Assembly (NCBI GenBank): GCA_001799845.1
Contig: MGUG01000048.1
Span: 1-64,000, forward strand
Source of the DNA: Elusimicrobia bacterium GWC2_64_44
GTDB lineage: Bacteria > Elusimicrobiota > Elusimicrobia > Elusimicrobiales > UBA9959
Length of the DNA stretch: 64,000 nucleotides
Reading direction: 5' to 3'
Made by a program: the position numbers and the translations under genes. The notes beneath the pieces are model-generated. The model was given only the letters and a program-made list of their open reading frames with translations. It was not told the origin of the DNA and did no database searches. Of this stretch, positions 10,046-17,769 are shown piece by piece. The first letter of the stretch is position 1. Each line of letters starts with the position of its first letter.

Positions 10046-11560
10046 TCAGGCCGCGTCGCGGAGGAATTTAAGGGCTTTGCCGATGGTGTAGGTCTCGTGC
10101 CCCGGCGGCAGCGCGCAGGTAAGTTCCCGGGCCGACTCCAGGTCCTCGCCCAGCGTCACGATGGCGGGCTCCACGTAGCCGTTCTGCTGCACCTGCGGCA
10201 CTCCGGCCGCGGCCAGCAGGGCGTTGCATAGGCAGACGCGGCCCTCGGCGTTCTTTGCCCGTCCGCCTTTGGCGATGAAAGCGTCCAGCGGTTCGGCGGG
10301 GCAGCGGTAGCCCAGCGAACCGTCCGGCTTGAGATAGGCGGTCTGCAGCAGGCCGATGTCGCAGCGGCGGTGCCTGGCCTGGTAGACTTCCGGCTCCGAA
10401 ACGGTGCCGGGCACCCGCGCCACTTTGAAAGGAAAGCCGGTAGGGGAGACCATCGCGTTGGTCACCTTCAGCTCTCCGGCCCGCAGCAATTTCAGCACCC
10501 GCGACCGGAGAACCGGCTCCATCCCGGACTGGGAGGAGAGGGCGGCCAGCGTGCCGAACTGTATGCCGACCGCGCCCAGGTCCCGCGCCGTCTTCAGGCG
10601 GGCGTGGCTGGCGTAGGCCCCGGCCAGCCAGAAAGGCAGGCCCAGCCCGGCGATGGCGCCGATGTCCGCGCGGTCTTTGTCGGTGTAGATCAGCAGCGGT
10701 TTGCCTTCGGCGTCGAAGCACATCTTGGAGGGGGCCGCGCTGTGGCCGCCGGCCTCCGAGCCCTCTATCACGAAGCCGTACGGCCTGGTGGCGGGGTTGG
10801 CGGCCAGCTCTTTGGCCAGGCCGAAGGAGGAAACTATGGCCAGGAACTTGGGGGGCGGGAGTTTCTCGCCGCCGGTCTTCAGCAGTTCCGGCCGCACCGT
10901 GGCGTAGAAGCCGCCGGAATCGGAGCGCGCGCCGTAGACCTTGAACGACATCGAGGCGGGCTCGTGCCGGGACAGCTTGTCTATCATGCCCGGCAGCTCG
11001 TCCGGGCTGCCGGCGCCCACTATCACGTACGCGGCGCCGGCCAGCAGCGCGCCGTACAGCGCCCAGGGGAGGGGGCGCTCCACCTTGCGCAGGAAATTTA
11101 TGCCCACCGGCCGGTCATGGCCTTCCCGCGCCAGCCAGACCTCCGAGAAGTTGGCCGCCAGCACCAGCACCTGCATCTCGCTGGGCAATTCCCAGAAGGA
11201 ATCGGGGCCGGGGCGGAAATTCTCTATGCGCGTCAGCCGGCAGGACGGCACGGTCTTATAAGGGGAGCCGGCGGGTCTGCCGCCCTCTATGTAATATTTG
11301 TCGAACAGTTCCCACACCGGGCCGGCCAGGGCCGGCTGGCGGCGCACCAGTTCCGTGAAGGCGCGGCGCACGTGGCCGCCGGGGTCCCCGTCCTGCAGCA
11401 GGCGCGGATAGACTATCTCCAGGCCCGTGCCGGAAACCACGCCGAGGCCGCCCATCATGGAGACGATCCTGGACATGACCCAGTAGGAAATGCGCACGCC
11501 CATGCCGCCGGAAATGATGGCGGGATCTATGGCGTTCTGTTGCTGGTGTTCTTTTGTCAC
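10046..11560 (-). CDS. Nitronate monooxygenase / 2-nitropropane dioxygenase-family flavoprotein
   Basis: A TIM-barrel FMN enzyme family that oxidises nitronates; many members have unknown substrates. The protein has 504 residues, longer than the ~320-360 of classic members, with an insert around residues 60-130 and a cysteine-containing C-terminal extension (CLCNALL). The family flavin-phosphate segment GFVIEGSEAGGHS is near residue 265 and GAVGIQFGTLAALSSQSG follows. The start is GTG at 11560; the next ATG candidate would remove about 19 residues. It stands alone on the minus strand, divergent from the epimerase and convergent with lptD. A related enoyl-reductase FabK-like role is possible, but the insert and extension fit FabK poorly. 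Confidence 0.8.
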   Translation of the reverse strand: MTKEHQQQNAIDPAIISGGMGVRISYWVMSRIVSMMGGLGVVSGTGLEIVYPRLLQDGDPGGHVRRAFTELVRRQPALAGPVWELFDKYYIEGGRPAGSPYKTVPSCRLTRIENFRPGPDSFWELPSEMQVLVLAANFSEVWLAREGHDRPVGINFLRKVERPLPWALYGALLAGAAYVIVGAGSPDELPGMIDKLSRHEPASMSFKVYGARSDSGGFYATVRPELLKTGGEKLPPPKFLAIVSSFGLAKELAANPATRPYGFVIEGSEAGGHSAAPSKMCFDAEGKPLLIYTDKDRADIGAIAGLGLPFWLAGAYASHARLKTARDLGAVGIQFGTLAALSSQSGMEPVLRSRVLKLLRAGELKVTNAMVSPTGFPFKVARVPGTVSEPEVYQARHRRCDIGLLQTAYLKPDGSLGYRCPAEPLDAFIAKGGRAKNAEGRVCLCNALLAAAGVPQVQQNGYVEPAIVTLGEDLESARELTCALPPGHETYTIGKALKFLRDAA

Positions 11561-11720
11561 TTTTTCTCGCTGTAGCTCAAAGCTAACGCTGGCCCGGGGG
11601 CTTACGATATTCTACCTTTTCCGTGGCCTCCCGCGCCTCTCTCCCGCGCCGCCGGCGCTCCCGGCTGTTTTAAACTTAAATTTGAAAATGATAAACTATA
11701 GGCGGGAGTATAAAGAAAAT

Positions 11721-12674
11721 ATGAAAAAACCTCTTTGGCTCGTTACCGGCGGCGCCGGGTTCATCGGCTCCAATATCGTCGAGGAACTGCTGCGGCGCGG
11801 CCACCGCGTGCGCGTGTTCGACAATTTCTCTACGGGCAGGAAAGAGAACCTGGAGCCCTTCAAGGGCAAATTCGAACTGGTAAAGGGCGATCTGCGCGCT
11901 CCCCGGGACCTGGCGAAGGCGATGAAGGGCGTAACCTACGTACTGCACCAGGCCGCTTTCCGCTCCGTGCCCAAGTCCGTGGATAACCCGCTGGCCGCCC
12001 ACGACAACAACGCCACCGGCACGCTCAACGCGCTGATGGCCGCGCGCGACGCGGGCGTCAAGCGCTTCGTCTACGCCGGCACCAGCTCCGCCTACGGCGA
12101 GTGCAAGGTGTTCCCGCAGACCGAGGGCCTGCCCACCCTGCCCGTCTCTCCCTACGCCGTCAGCAAGCTGGCCGCCGAGAACTACTGCCGCGTCTTCTCC
12201 CGCACCTACGGCCTGGAATGCGTGACGGTGCGCTACTTCAACGTTTTCGGCCCGCGCCAGAACCCCGAGTCCATGTATTCAGCGGTCATCCCGCGCTTCA
12301 TGGAACTGTTCCTGCAGGGTAAGCCGCTCGAGATCCACTGGGACGGCAGGCAGTCCCGCGACTTCACCTACGTGGCCAACGTCGTGGACGGCAATATCCG
12401 CGCCGCGCTTGCGCCGGCGCGCGTCTCCGGGCTGACGATCAACGTGGCCACCGGCACCAACATCTCGCTGCTCGACATCGCCCGCGAGCTGGAGCGGATC
12501 ACCGGCAGGAAGGCGGAGAAGGTCTTTTCCCCGAAGCGCAAAGGCGACATCCGCAAGACCTATTCTGATATCTCTCTGGCCCGCCGCGAGCTGGGCTACA
12601 AGCCCCTGGTCAAGTTTCCCGAGGGCCTGCGGCTGACCTGGGAGTACTTCTCGGCCAAGTGGGGGGGTAAATGA
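11721..12674 (+). CDS. NAD-dependent nucleotide-sugar epimerase (SDR family)
   Basis: A 317-residue extended short-chain dehydrogenase, probably a C4-epimerase of UDP-GlcNAc/UDP-GlcNAcA or UDP-glucose for surface polysaccharide. The N-terminal NAD motif is TGGAGFIGSN (residues 9-18), the catalytic pair is in SPYAVSK, and YAGTSSAYGE carries the catalytic Ser. The stretch HQAAFRSVPKS and RYFNVFGPRQNPESMYSAVIP resemble WbpP/Gne-type enzymes. The start at 11721 matches the Rossmann fold; an in-frame ATG at 11490 would overlap the divergent gene. Its 3' end overlaps tdk by four bases (ATGA). The upstream AT-rich patch (11671-11720) probably holds its promoter, but no clean hexamers are seen. Confidence 0.9.
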   Translation: MKKPLWLVTGGAGFIGSNIVEELLRRGHRVRVFDNFSTGRKENLEPFKGKFELVKGDLRAPRDLAKAMKGVTYVLHQAAFRSVPKSVDNPLAAHDNNATGTLNALMAARDAGVKRFVYAGTSSAYGECKVFPQTEGLPTLPVSPYAVSKLAAENYCRVFSRTYGLECVTVRYFNVFGPRQNPESMYSAVIPRFMELFLQGKPLEIHWDGRQSRDFTYVANVVDGNIRAALAPARVSGLTINVATGTNISLLDIARELERITGRKAEKVFSPKRKGDIRKTYSDISLARRELGYKPLVKFPEGLRLTWEYFSAKWGGK

Positions 12675-13234
12675 TCTTCAACGTATCCTCGGCGTCGGGC
12701 TGGATAGAGGTGGTCTGCGGCAGCATGTTCTCGGGCAAGACCCAGGAACTGATACGCCGCCTGAAGCTGGCGAACATCGCCAAGCAGAAGGTGCAGGTCT
12801 TCAACTCGCACCTCGACGTGCGCTACGCCAAGGAGCACTTGGTCTCGCACGACAAGTCCACGCTGGCCGCACATCCCGTGAAGTCCGCGAAGGAGATCCT
12901 GAAGGCGGTGGACAAGGATACCCAGGTCGTGGGCATAGATGAGGCTCATTTCTTCGGCCCCGAGATAGTGGACGTGGCCCAGAAACTGGCCAATTCCGGC
13001 CGGCGCGTGATAGTGGCGGGGCTCGACCAGGATTACCGCGGCGAGCCGTTCGACAATATGGCCAAACTGATGGCCGTGGGCGAGTTCGTGACCAAGAACC
13101 TGGCCATCTGCATGGTCTGCGGCAACCCGGCGCATTTCAGCCAGCGCCTGACCGATTCCGGCAAACGCATAGTGGTGGGCGCCGGCGACAAATACGAGGC
13201 CCGCTGCCGCAAGTGCTTCCAGCCGGAAAAATAA
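12671..13234 (+). CDS. tdk: Thymidine kinase (type II)
   Basis: Phosphorylates thymidine with ATP in the salvage pathway. The protein has 187 residues. The P-loop is at residues 17-24 (GSMFSGKT). The DEAHFF segment carries the Walker B carboxylates, GLDQDYRGEPF is the lid region, and a zinc site is formed by CMVCG and CRKC near the C-terminus. Translation is coupled to the epimerase by an ATGA overlap, and the following gene starts one base after the stop. Confidence 0.96.
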   Translation: MIFNVSSASGWIEVVCGSMFSGKTQELIRRLKLANIAKQKVQVFNSHLDVRYAKEHLVSHDKSTLAAHPVKSAKEILKAVDKDTQVVGIDEAHFFGPEIVDVAQKLANSGRRVIVAGLDQDYRGEPFDNMAKLMAVGEFVTKNLAICMVCGNPAHFSQRLTDSGKRIVVGAGDKYEARCRKCFQPEK

Positions 13235-13235
13235 A

Positions 13236-13733
13236 ATGTACCGCTCCGAAAAATTCAACCCTACCCTCTTCGGCAAGCTCTTCCACCTGGGGGCCAAGCT
13301 GGCCGAATCCAACCGCTGGCTGAAGCTGGCCGAGCTGCTGCCCTGGGAAAAGCTCGACGCCGAGTACGGACGCTATTTCTCCTCCGGCGCGGGCCGCCCC
13401 GCCAAGGACGCCCGCCTGGTCTGCGGCCTGCTGGTGGTAAAACAGCTCAAGGCGCTCTCCGACGAGGACGCCGTGGCCGAATTCATGGAGAGCCCGTACA
13501 TCCAGGCCTTCTGCGGCCTGGAGTATTTCGCTCTGGAGGACGTCATCAACCCCGGTATCCTCTCCGAGCGCCGCAAGCGCCTGGGCCCGGACTTCCTCGC
13601 CCTGCTGGACTCCGAGCTGGCCGCGGCCCTGAAGGCGGCCAAGGACCTCAAGTTCCGGTCGGCGCGGCCGGCCGCGTCCGGCGAAGGTTTCTGGGCGGAC
13701 CTGCTGGGCAGGCTCCGCTCCTTCCTCCCGTAG
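13236..13733 (+). CDS. Stand-alone DUF772-like transposase N-terminal domain protein
   Basis: 165 residues that match the N-terminal domain of IS5/IS1182-type transposases and nothing else. Residues about 30-110 read LAELLPWEKL, GRPAKDARLVCGLLVVKQLKALSDEDAV, SPYIQAFCG and ILSERRKRLG, the usual order in that domain. The DDE catalytic domain is absent; about 40 unrelated residues (GEGFWADLLGRLRSFLP) close the frame. There is no frameshift inside the domain and no terminal repeat of an insertion sequence nearby. The gene starts one base after tdk, so it is read with it. It is either a truncated transposase remnant or a domesticated DNA-binding protein. Confidence 0.7.
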   Translation: MYRSEKFNPTLFGKLFHLGAKLAESNRWLKLAELLPWEKLDAEYGRYFSSGAGRPAKDARLVCGLLVVKQLKALSDEDAVAEFMESPYIQAFCGLEYFALEDVINPGILSERRKRLGPDFLALLDSELAAALKAAKDLKFRSARPAASGEGFWADLLGRLRSFLP

Positions 13734-13748
13734 CTAAAACAAGAGCGT

Positions 13749-13800
13749 AAAAAAGGGGACAGGCTACTTTTCCGTATGAAAAGTAGCCTGTCCCCTTTTT
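13749..13800. repeat. 22-bp palindrome with GGGGAC ends, also a bidirectional terminator
   Basis: GGGGACAGGCTACTTTT (13755-13771) pairs perfectly with 13779-13795 across a seven-base loop. Flanking A5 and T5 tracts extend the stem to 22 bp. The T-run makes it a good intrinsic terminator in both directions, and it lies between the convergent orphan transposase-domain gene and tolB. The sequence type resembles REP palindromes found with Y1 (RAYT-like) transposases. Its GGGGAC end matches the one at 2401-2491. Confidence 0.85.
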
Positions 13801-13820
13801 GCGTTTTACGCCGGCCGCGC

Positions 13821-15107
13821 CTAGGGGGACCAGGCAGGGGTGAAGGAATTCCCTTTCATGTCGGTCAGGGGGTTCGGGGCGCTGCCGTCGGCGTCCATCA
13901 GGAAGATCTCCCGCTTGCCGCGCCGGGTGGAGGTGAAGGCTATGAACCGGCCGTCGGGCGACCACGAGGGGTCCTCGTTGTCTCCGGCGGCGTTGGTCAG
14001 GCGGCGGATCTGGCTGCCGGTCAGGTCCGTAATGAAAATATTCAGCTTCTCTTTCGTGGTCTCCCTGCCGGCGAAAACTATCCAGTCCCCGGCCGGCGAC
14101 CAGGAGGGGGAGTCGCACCAGTTCATGCGCGTGAGTTTGCGCGTCTTGCCGCTGGCCACGTCGAGCACGAAGATCTGCGGGTTGCCGGAGCGGTCCGAGA
14201 CGAAGGCCACCTCCTTGCCGTCGGGCGACCAGGTGGGCGAGGAGCTGACGCCGAAGCCCTTCAGCAGTTTCTTGGCCTGCTTGGTCACCACGTTGAGCGT
14301 GTAGATGCCCGGGTCCTCGCCGCGAGAGAGGGTCATCACCATGGTCATGCCGTCAGGCGAGAAGCCGCCGGGGATGTTGAGGCCCTGAAAGGTGGTGAAC
14401 GGCTTGATCTTGCCGGCCTTCATGTCTATCTCGAACATGTCCGGGTTGCCGTAGCGGTAGGTGGTGTAGTAGATGCGCGTGGCGTCGGTGGACCATCGCG
14501 GCAGCAGGTTGATGCTGTTGTCCGAGGTGAGCTTGGTCAGGTTCTCCCCGTCGTAATCCGCGATCCAGATCTCCTTGCGGCCGGTGGCGTTGTTGGCGAA
14601 GGCGAGCTTGGAATGCGCTATGCCGGGCTTGCCGGTGAGGCGGCGCACTACGTCGTCGGCGAACAGATGGGCCGCGCGGCGCAGCGCGCGCTTCTCGCCC
14701 TGGTAGAACTTCTCTATAACTTTTTTGCCGGTGGACAGGTCGTAGAGGCTGGCGGTGAAGGTCCAGACGCCGCCTGCATCCTGGGCGCGCCCGGTGATCA
14801 GGTGGCCGGCCAGGCTCTTCCACCAGGCCAGAGAAGCCTTGCCGGTGTCCAGGTTGGCCGGGGCCAGCGGGTCTTCCTTTATCTCGAAGTAGCGGGAGTA
14901 GTACAGGTCGGCGCGGACTATCTCGCGGAAGGTCTCGGCGAGGGCCAGGTCGGCGGGGTTCTGCGGCCGGGCGGGGTGGAAGCTGGCCAGCGCCAGGGCG
15001 TTGCGTTTGGCCTCGAGCGCCGGCGAAACTCCGATATAGACCTCGGTGCCGGCAAAGGCGCCGGGCGCCAGCGCGAAGATCGCGGCTGCCAGGACCGTCT
15101 TTAGCAT
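13821..15107 (-). CDS. tolB: Tol-Pal system protein TolB
   Basis: Periplasmic beta-propeller protein that links Pal to the Tol motor during envelope constriction. The protein has 428 residues with a signal peptide (residues 1-19, ending AFA). An N-terminal alpha/beta domain (to about 160) follows, with the GHLITGRAQ and RAAHLFADDVVRRLTG segments typical of TolB. Six propeller blades follow, marked by SPTWSPDGKEVAFVSDRSG, SPSWSPAGDWIVFAG and DPSWSPDGRFIAFTS. It is the last gene of pal-cpoB-tolB. The order is the reverse of the enterobacterial tolB-pal-cpoB, and tolQRA are not in the window. Confidence 0.95.
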   Translation of the reverse strand: MLKTVLAAAIFALAPGAFAGTEVYIGVSPALEAKRNALALASFHPARPQNPADLALAETFREIVRADLYYSRYFEIKEDPLAPANLDTGKASLAWWKSLAGHLITGRAQDAGGVWTFTASLYDLSTGKKVIEKFYQGEKRALRRAAHLFADDVVRRLTGKPGIAHSKLAFANNATGRKEIWIADYDGENLTKLTSDNSINLLPRWSTDATRIYYTTYRYGNPDMFEIDMKAGKIKPFTTFQGLNIPGGFSPDGMTMVMTLSRGEDPGIYTLNVVTKQAKKLLKGFGVSSSPTWSPDGKEVAFVSDRSGNPQIFVLDVASGKTRKLTRMNWCDSPSWSPAGDWIVFAGRETTKEKLNIFITDLTGSQIRRLTNAAGDNEDPSWSPDGRFIAFTSTRRGKREIFLMDADGSAPNPLTDMKGNSFTPAWSP

Positions 15108-15110
15108 CGT

Positions 15111-15884
15111 TTAGCCTTTCTTGGGCGGAGCCTTCTTGGCCGGGGTCTTAACGGGGGCGGCCGGTTTGGCGGGCGCCGGGGTAAGCTTGGTTATGTAGTC
15201 CTTGGCGGTCTTGGCTTCCTGGGACTGCGGGAAATCCTTGATTACGGACTGCAGGTACTTCAGGGCCTCGCCCTTCTTGTCCTCGGGCAGCTTCAGCAGC
15301 GCCATGGCGTACTTGAGCCGCGCGGCCGGCACCCTGGCGCTCCTGGGGAACTTCTCCAGCACGTTGGCGTAGGCCAGCGCGGCGTCCTGCCAGCGCTCCT
15401 TGAGGTAGAGCGACTCGCCCAGGTAGAAATAGGCGCCCTCGGCGGTCTCTCCGGCGGGGAACTTGGAGAGATAGGTCTTGAAGCCGGTGGCGGCGCCGTC
15501 GAAGTTGTTGTTGAGGAAGGCGTTGTAGGCGTCGTTGTAGATCTTGGCGGGGAGCAGCGAGGCCTCCACGTCCTCCTGCTGCTTGCGGATGGTCTGGCCA
15601 ATGGCGTTGACGCGCTTGTTCATGGAGACGTCTATTTCATCCAGGCGCGTCGTGAGGCGGTCCATCTGGGTGGAGATGTCCTTCATGCTCTCCGAAGAAG
15701 CGTTGAGGTTCTTGGTGAGGTCCTCCATCTTGACGGCGAGCTCGGCCTGGTTCTTCTGCATGTTGGTCAGGCTGGTGTTGAGGTCGTCCATCTGGCTCTG
15801 CATCTGCAGCATATCCTGCTGCGTCGCCACGCAGCCGGCGGCCAGCAGGCAGGCCGGCAGGAGCAGCAAGTATTTCTTGGACAT
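15111..15884 (-). CDS. cpoB: CpoB/YbgF-like coiled-coil and TPR lipoprotein
   Basis: 257 residues. In Proteobacteria CpoB couples Tol with peptidoglycan synthesis. A lipobox (LLAAGC) makes Cys18 the lipidated residue, unlike the soluble E. coli protein. Residues about 22-110 form a coiled coil (heptads through MQSQMDDLNTSLTNMQ and STQMDRLTTRLDEI). Residues about 120-230 hold three TPR-like units starting YNDAYNAFLNNNFDGAATGF. The C-terminus is Pro/Ala/Lys-rich (PAKKAPPKKG). It lies directly between pal and tolB, with no spacer after pal and three bases before tolB. Confidence 0.88.
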   Translation of the reverse strand: MSKKYLLLLPACLLAAGCVATQQDMLQMQSQMDDLNTSLTNMQKNQAELAVKMEDLTKNLNASSESMKDISTQMDRLTTRLDEIDVSMNKRVNAIGQTIRKQQEDVEASLLPAKIYNDAYNAFLNNNFDGAATGFKTYLSKFPAGETAEGAYFYLGESLYLKERWQDAALAYANVLEKFPRSARVPAARLKYAMALLKLPEDKKGEALKYLQSVIKDFPQSQEAKTAKDYITKLTPAPAKPAAPVKTPAKKAPPKKG

Positions 15885-16424
15885 TTATTTACCTTTGACC
15901 TTGGTCTCGGCCCGGCGGTTGCTCAGCCAACAGTCGTCGGTCTGCTCGGAGCAGAGGGGCTTCTCTTCGCCGTAGGAGATGGTGCCCATCACGCCTTCCG
16001 GCACGCCCAGGCGCACGTAGTAGTCGCGCACTGACTTGGCGCGTTTCTGGCCCAGGGCCAGGTTGTACTCTATGGTGCCGCGGTCGTCGCAGTGGCCTTC
16101 CACCAGCACGGTCCAGTCCTTGCGGGCCTTCAGCAGCACGGCGTTGGCCTGCAGCGTGGCGCGGGACTCTTCGGAAAGTTCGTAGCGGTCGTAGTCGAAG
16201 GTGACGGTCTTGATGGTCTCGAAGGACTGGAAGTCCCCGCCGCGGATGTCGCCCTCGGAAGAGGCGGTGTCGGTGCTCTCGGAGATGTCGAGGCCCGGGA
16301 TAGTGGTGGTGTCGGTGATCATTTCGGTGCCGTCGGCTCCCTTCTTGACGTTCTTCTTGTTGCAGGCGGACAGGGCGAGGGTGAGCGGCAGGACGAAAGC
16401 GAGGAGCAGAATCAGTTTCTTCAT
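15885..16424 (-). CDS. pal: Peptidoglycan-associated lipoprotein Pal
   Basis: An outer-membrane lipoprotein that binds peptidoglycan through an OmpA-like domain and TolB on the Tol side. The 179-residue protein has a lipobox LALSAC, lipidated at Cys21. A short linker is followed by the OmpA domain from about residue 70 (VTFDYDRYELSEESR). The core VLVEGHCDDRGTIEYNLALGQKRA is nearly the Pal consensus and holds the Asp and Arg that grip diaminopimelate. The domain ends with a two-cysteine stretch (PLCSEQTDDCW). First gene of the operon, behind a GGAGG ribosome site. Confidence 0.95.
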   Translation of the reverse strand: MKKLILLLAFVLPLTLALSACNKKNVKKGADGTEMITDTTTIPGLDISESTDTASSEGDIRGGDFQSFETIKTVTFDYDRYELSEESRATLQANAVLLKARKDWTVLVEGHCDDRGTIEYNLALGQKRAKSVRDYYVRLGVPEGVMGTISYGEEKPLCSEQTDDCWLSNRRAETKVKGK

Positions 16425-16462
16425 TATATCTAAAACCTCCGTAAACTTGATACAACGTATAC

Positions 16463-16493
16463 TTTATAAAAATCCCCGCGTCTTTACAATCAA
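16463..16493 (-). promoter_or_regulatory. Probable promoter of pal-cpoB-tolB
   Basis: On the minus strand TTGATT (16493-16488) and TATAAA (16468-16463) are 19 bases apart, giving a leader of about 30 bases before pal. The leader contains GGAGG 11 bases before the ATG. Confidence 0.5.
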
Positions 16494-16534
16494 AAAATAT
16501 ATAAGAGGAGCCCCGTTGGCGTGAAGCGTGAAGT

Positions 16535-16671
16535 CTGGCGGCCTACCGCAGGGGCAGGACCGCAAAACGCGTTCGCGCACACCGTGCGCTCACTCGGCAC
16601 TCGGCCTCGGCGCTACGCAAGCCTCGGCCTCGCGACGGTTTTGCTTGTCCTACCCCTGCGGTCTCCGCCGG
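16535..16671 (+). repeat. Structured inverted-repeat element, copy A
   Basis: The ends pair imperfectly: ACCGCAGGGGCAGGAC (16545-16560) with 16647-16662, 15 of 16 pairs plus one wobble, extended outward by CTGGCGG/CCGCCGG. Inside is a perfect 6-bp hairpin GCGCAC-acc-GTGCGC at 16575-16589 followed by TCACTC. A second small hairpin with loop CTA (GCG-cta-CGC) lies about 20 bases further on. Copies B and C share these inner parts. It could be a mobile non-autonomous element, a structured RNA or a DNA hairpin target. Confidence 0.75.
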
Positions 16672-16708
16672 TTTCTCCGCTGATACAACATTGCCGCGAA
16701 CAGACGTA

Positions 16709-16837
16709 GGGCTGGGGAGGGTGTGCCTTCGCAGGGGCCTCGCGAGCCCCGAGCTTGCGTAAGCGCGAGGGGCGAGTGACAGAGTGAGGCCACGGTGTGG
16801 CCGAACGTACCCGGAGAAGGCATACCCTCCCCGGCCC
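16709..16837 (-). repeat. Structured inverted-repeat element, copy B (inverted relative to A)
   Basis: GGGGAGGGTGTGCCTTC (16714-16730) pairs with 16816-16832 with one G-T wobble, and GGGC/GCCC extends the stem. Read on the minus strand the core is GTTC-GGCCAC-acc-GTGGCC-TCACTC (hairpin 16788-16802). This is the same as copy A except for two stem base pairs that have both flipped. The following GCTTACGCAAG also matches A (GCTACGCAAG). The outer arms differ in sequence from those of A. Confidence 0.75.
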
Positions 16838-16897
16838 TGCACGCTGGCGTTTAATGAAACAGCGCTAGGCCCCGAATTGATCTGTAGGGAGGGGGTA

Positions 16898-17752
16898 TTA
16901 AGCGGAGAAGTAGAGGCCGGCGGAGAGGAGGAGGCCGAAGATGGCCACCAGTTTGGCGGTCTCGGGGACCAGGGCGGAAAAGTCGCCCTTGGAGGCCATC
17001 TTGCAGAGCTTTACCGCCTGCGGGGCGGAGAGAGCGCACAGGATGACCGGCCAGATGCTGCCGAAGGTTAAAGCGAAAAGATACGGGGTAAGTATCAGAA
17101 AGAAATAGAGCCTCTTGGCCCCGCCGGCGCCCAAGATAGAGGCCAGGGTGGAGAATTTGGCTTCCGTATCGCCGCGCACGTCGCGCATGTTATTGGCGTG
17201 CAGGATGCCCACTATCAGCAGCCCCACCGGGATAGAGGCCCACAGGGCTTCGGGCAGGAACTGCCTGGCCTGGATCAGGGCCGTGCCGGACACTATGAAA
17301 GGCCCGAAAGCGAAAAAAATGCCTATGTCGCCCAGCGCGCGGTACTTGTAGGCGAAACCGGTGGCCGTATAGAACCAGGCCAGCGCGAAGCCGGTCGCGC
17401 CCAGCCAGAGCAGGGCCGGCACGTGGTTCTTGTAGACCAGCAGCAGCCCTATGGCCGCCCCGCCGGCGAACAGCCCCAGGGCCGTCTGCAGCATGGCCCG
17501 GGGCGTTATCAGCCCGTCCACCAGGCCGCGGTCGTCGGCGGTCTCCTTGCGGTCCACGCCGTTCCTGAAATCGTAGTAGGTATTGGCCAGGTTGGCTGCC
17601 GAATGCACGGCCAGCGCGGCTATGAAAGTAAGGCAGAAGTCCAGCCAGGAGAAAGCGCCCTGGCGCGAGGCCACCACGGAGCCGAGCACCACCGGCACCA
17701 GGGAGGCCGGCCAGGAGTAGGCGCGCAGAATGATCATCCATTTCTTCATCAT
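16898..17752 (-). CDS. UbiA-family prenyltransferase, probably MenA type
   Basis: A 284-residue integral membrane enzyme that attaches a polyprenyl chain to an aromatic acid, probably 1,4-dihydroxy-2-naphthoate in menaquinone synthesis. Eight or nine hydrophobic segments are visible. The first Asp-rich motif is NLANTYYDFRNGVD (near residue 55), and the second region is around NNMRDVRGD (near residue 185), both needed for magnesium-diphosphate binding. YKYRALGDIGIFFAFGP lies between them, as in MenA. It is 17 bases downstream of a polyprenyl diphosphate synthase, which would supply the chain. UbiA or another branch cannot be excluded because no other quinone genes are near. Confidence 0.8.
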   Translation of the reverse strand: MMKKWMIILRAYSWPASLVPVVLGSVVASRQGAFSWLDFCLTFIAALAVHSAANLANTYYDFRNGVDRKETADDRGLVDGLITPRAMLQTALGLFAGGAAIGLLLVYKNHVPALLWLGATGFALAWFYTATGFAYKYRALGDIGIFFAFGPFIVSGTALIQARQFLPEALWASIPVGLLIVGILHANNMRDVRGDTEAKFSTLASILGAGGAKRLYFFLILTPYLFALTFGSIWPVILCALSAPQAVKLCKMASKGDFSALVPETAKLVAIFGLLLSAGLYFSA

Positions 17753-17769
17753 AGGGGTATCTTGATGGG

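Larger units (their letters stand above)
16425..16897. other. 473-bp gene-free gap between pal and the prenyltransferase gene
   Basis: The first ~75 bases are AT-rich and hold the pal promoter. Bases 16535-16837 are GC-rich and consist almost entirely of two homologous structured elements in opposite orientation. The last 60 bases, before the stop of the prenyltransferase gene, show nothing recognisable. Short open frames here follow the palindromic structure and are not credible genes. Confidence 0.75.

Noticed and set aside
16521-16842. Open frames on both strands in the pal-prenyltransferase gap
   Set aside because: They follow the palindromic elements A and B, have no ribosome site and are Arg/Pro-rich without motifs.
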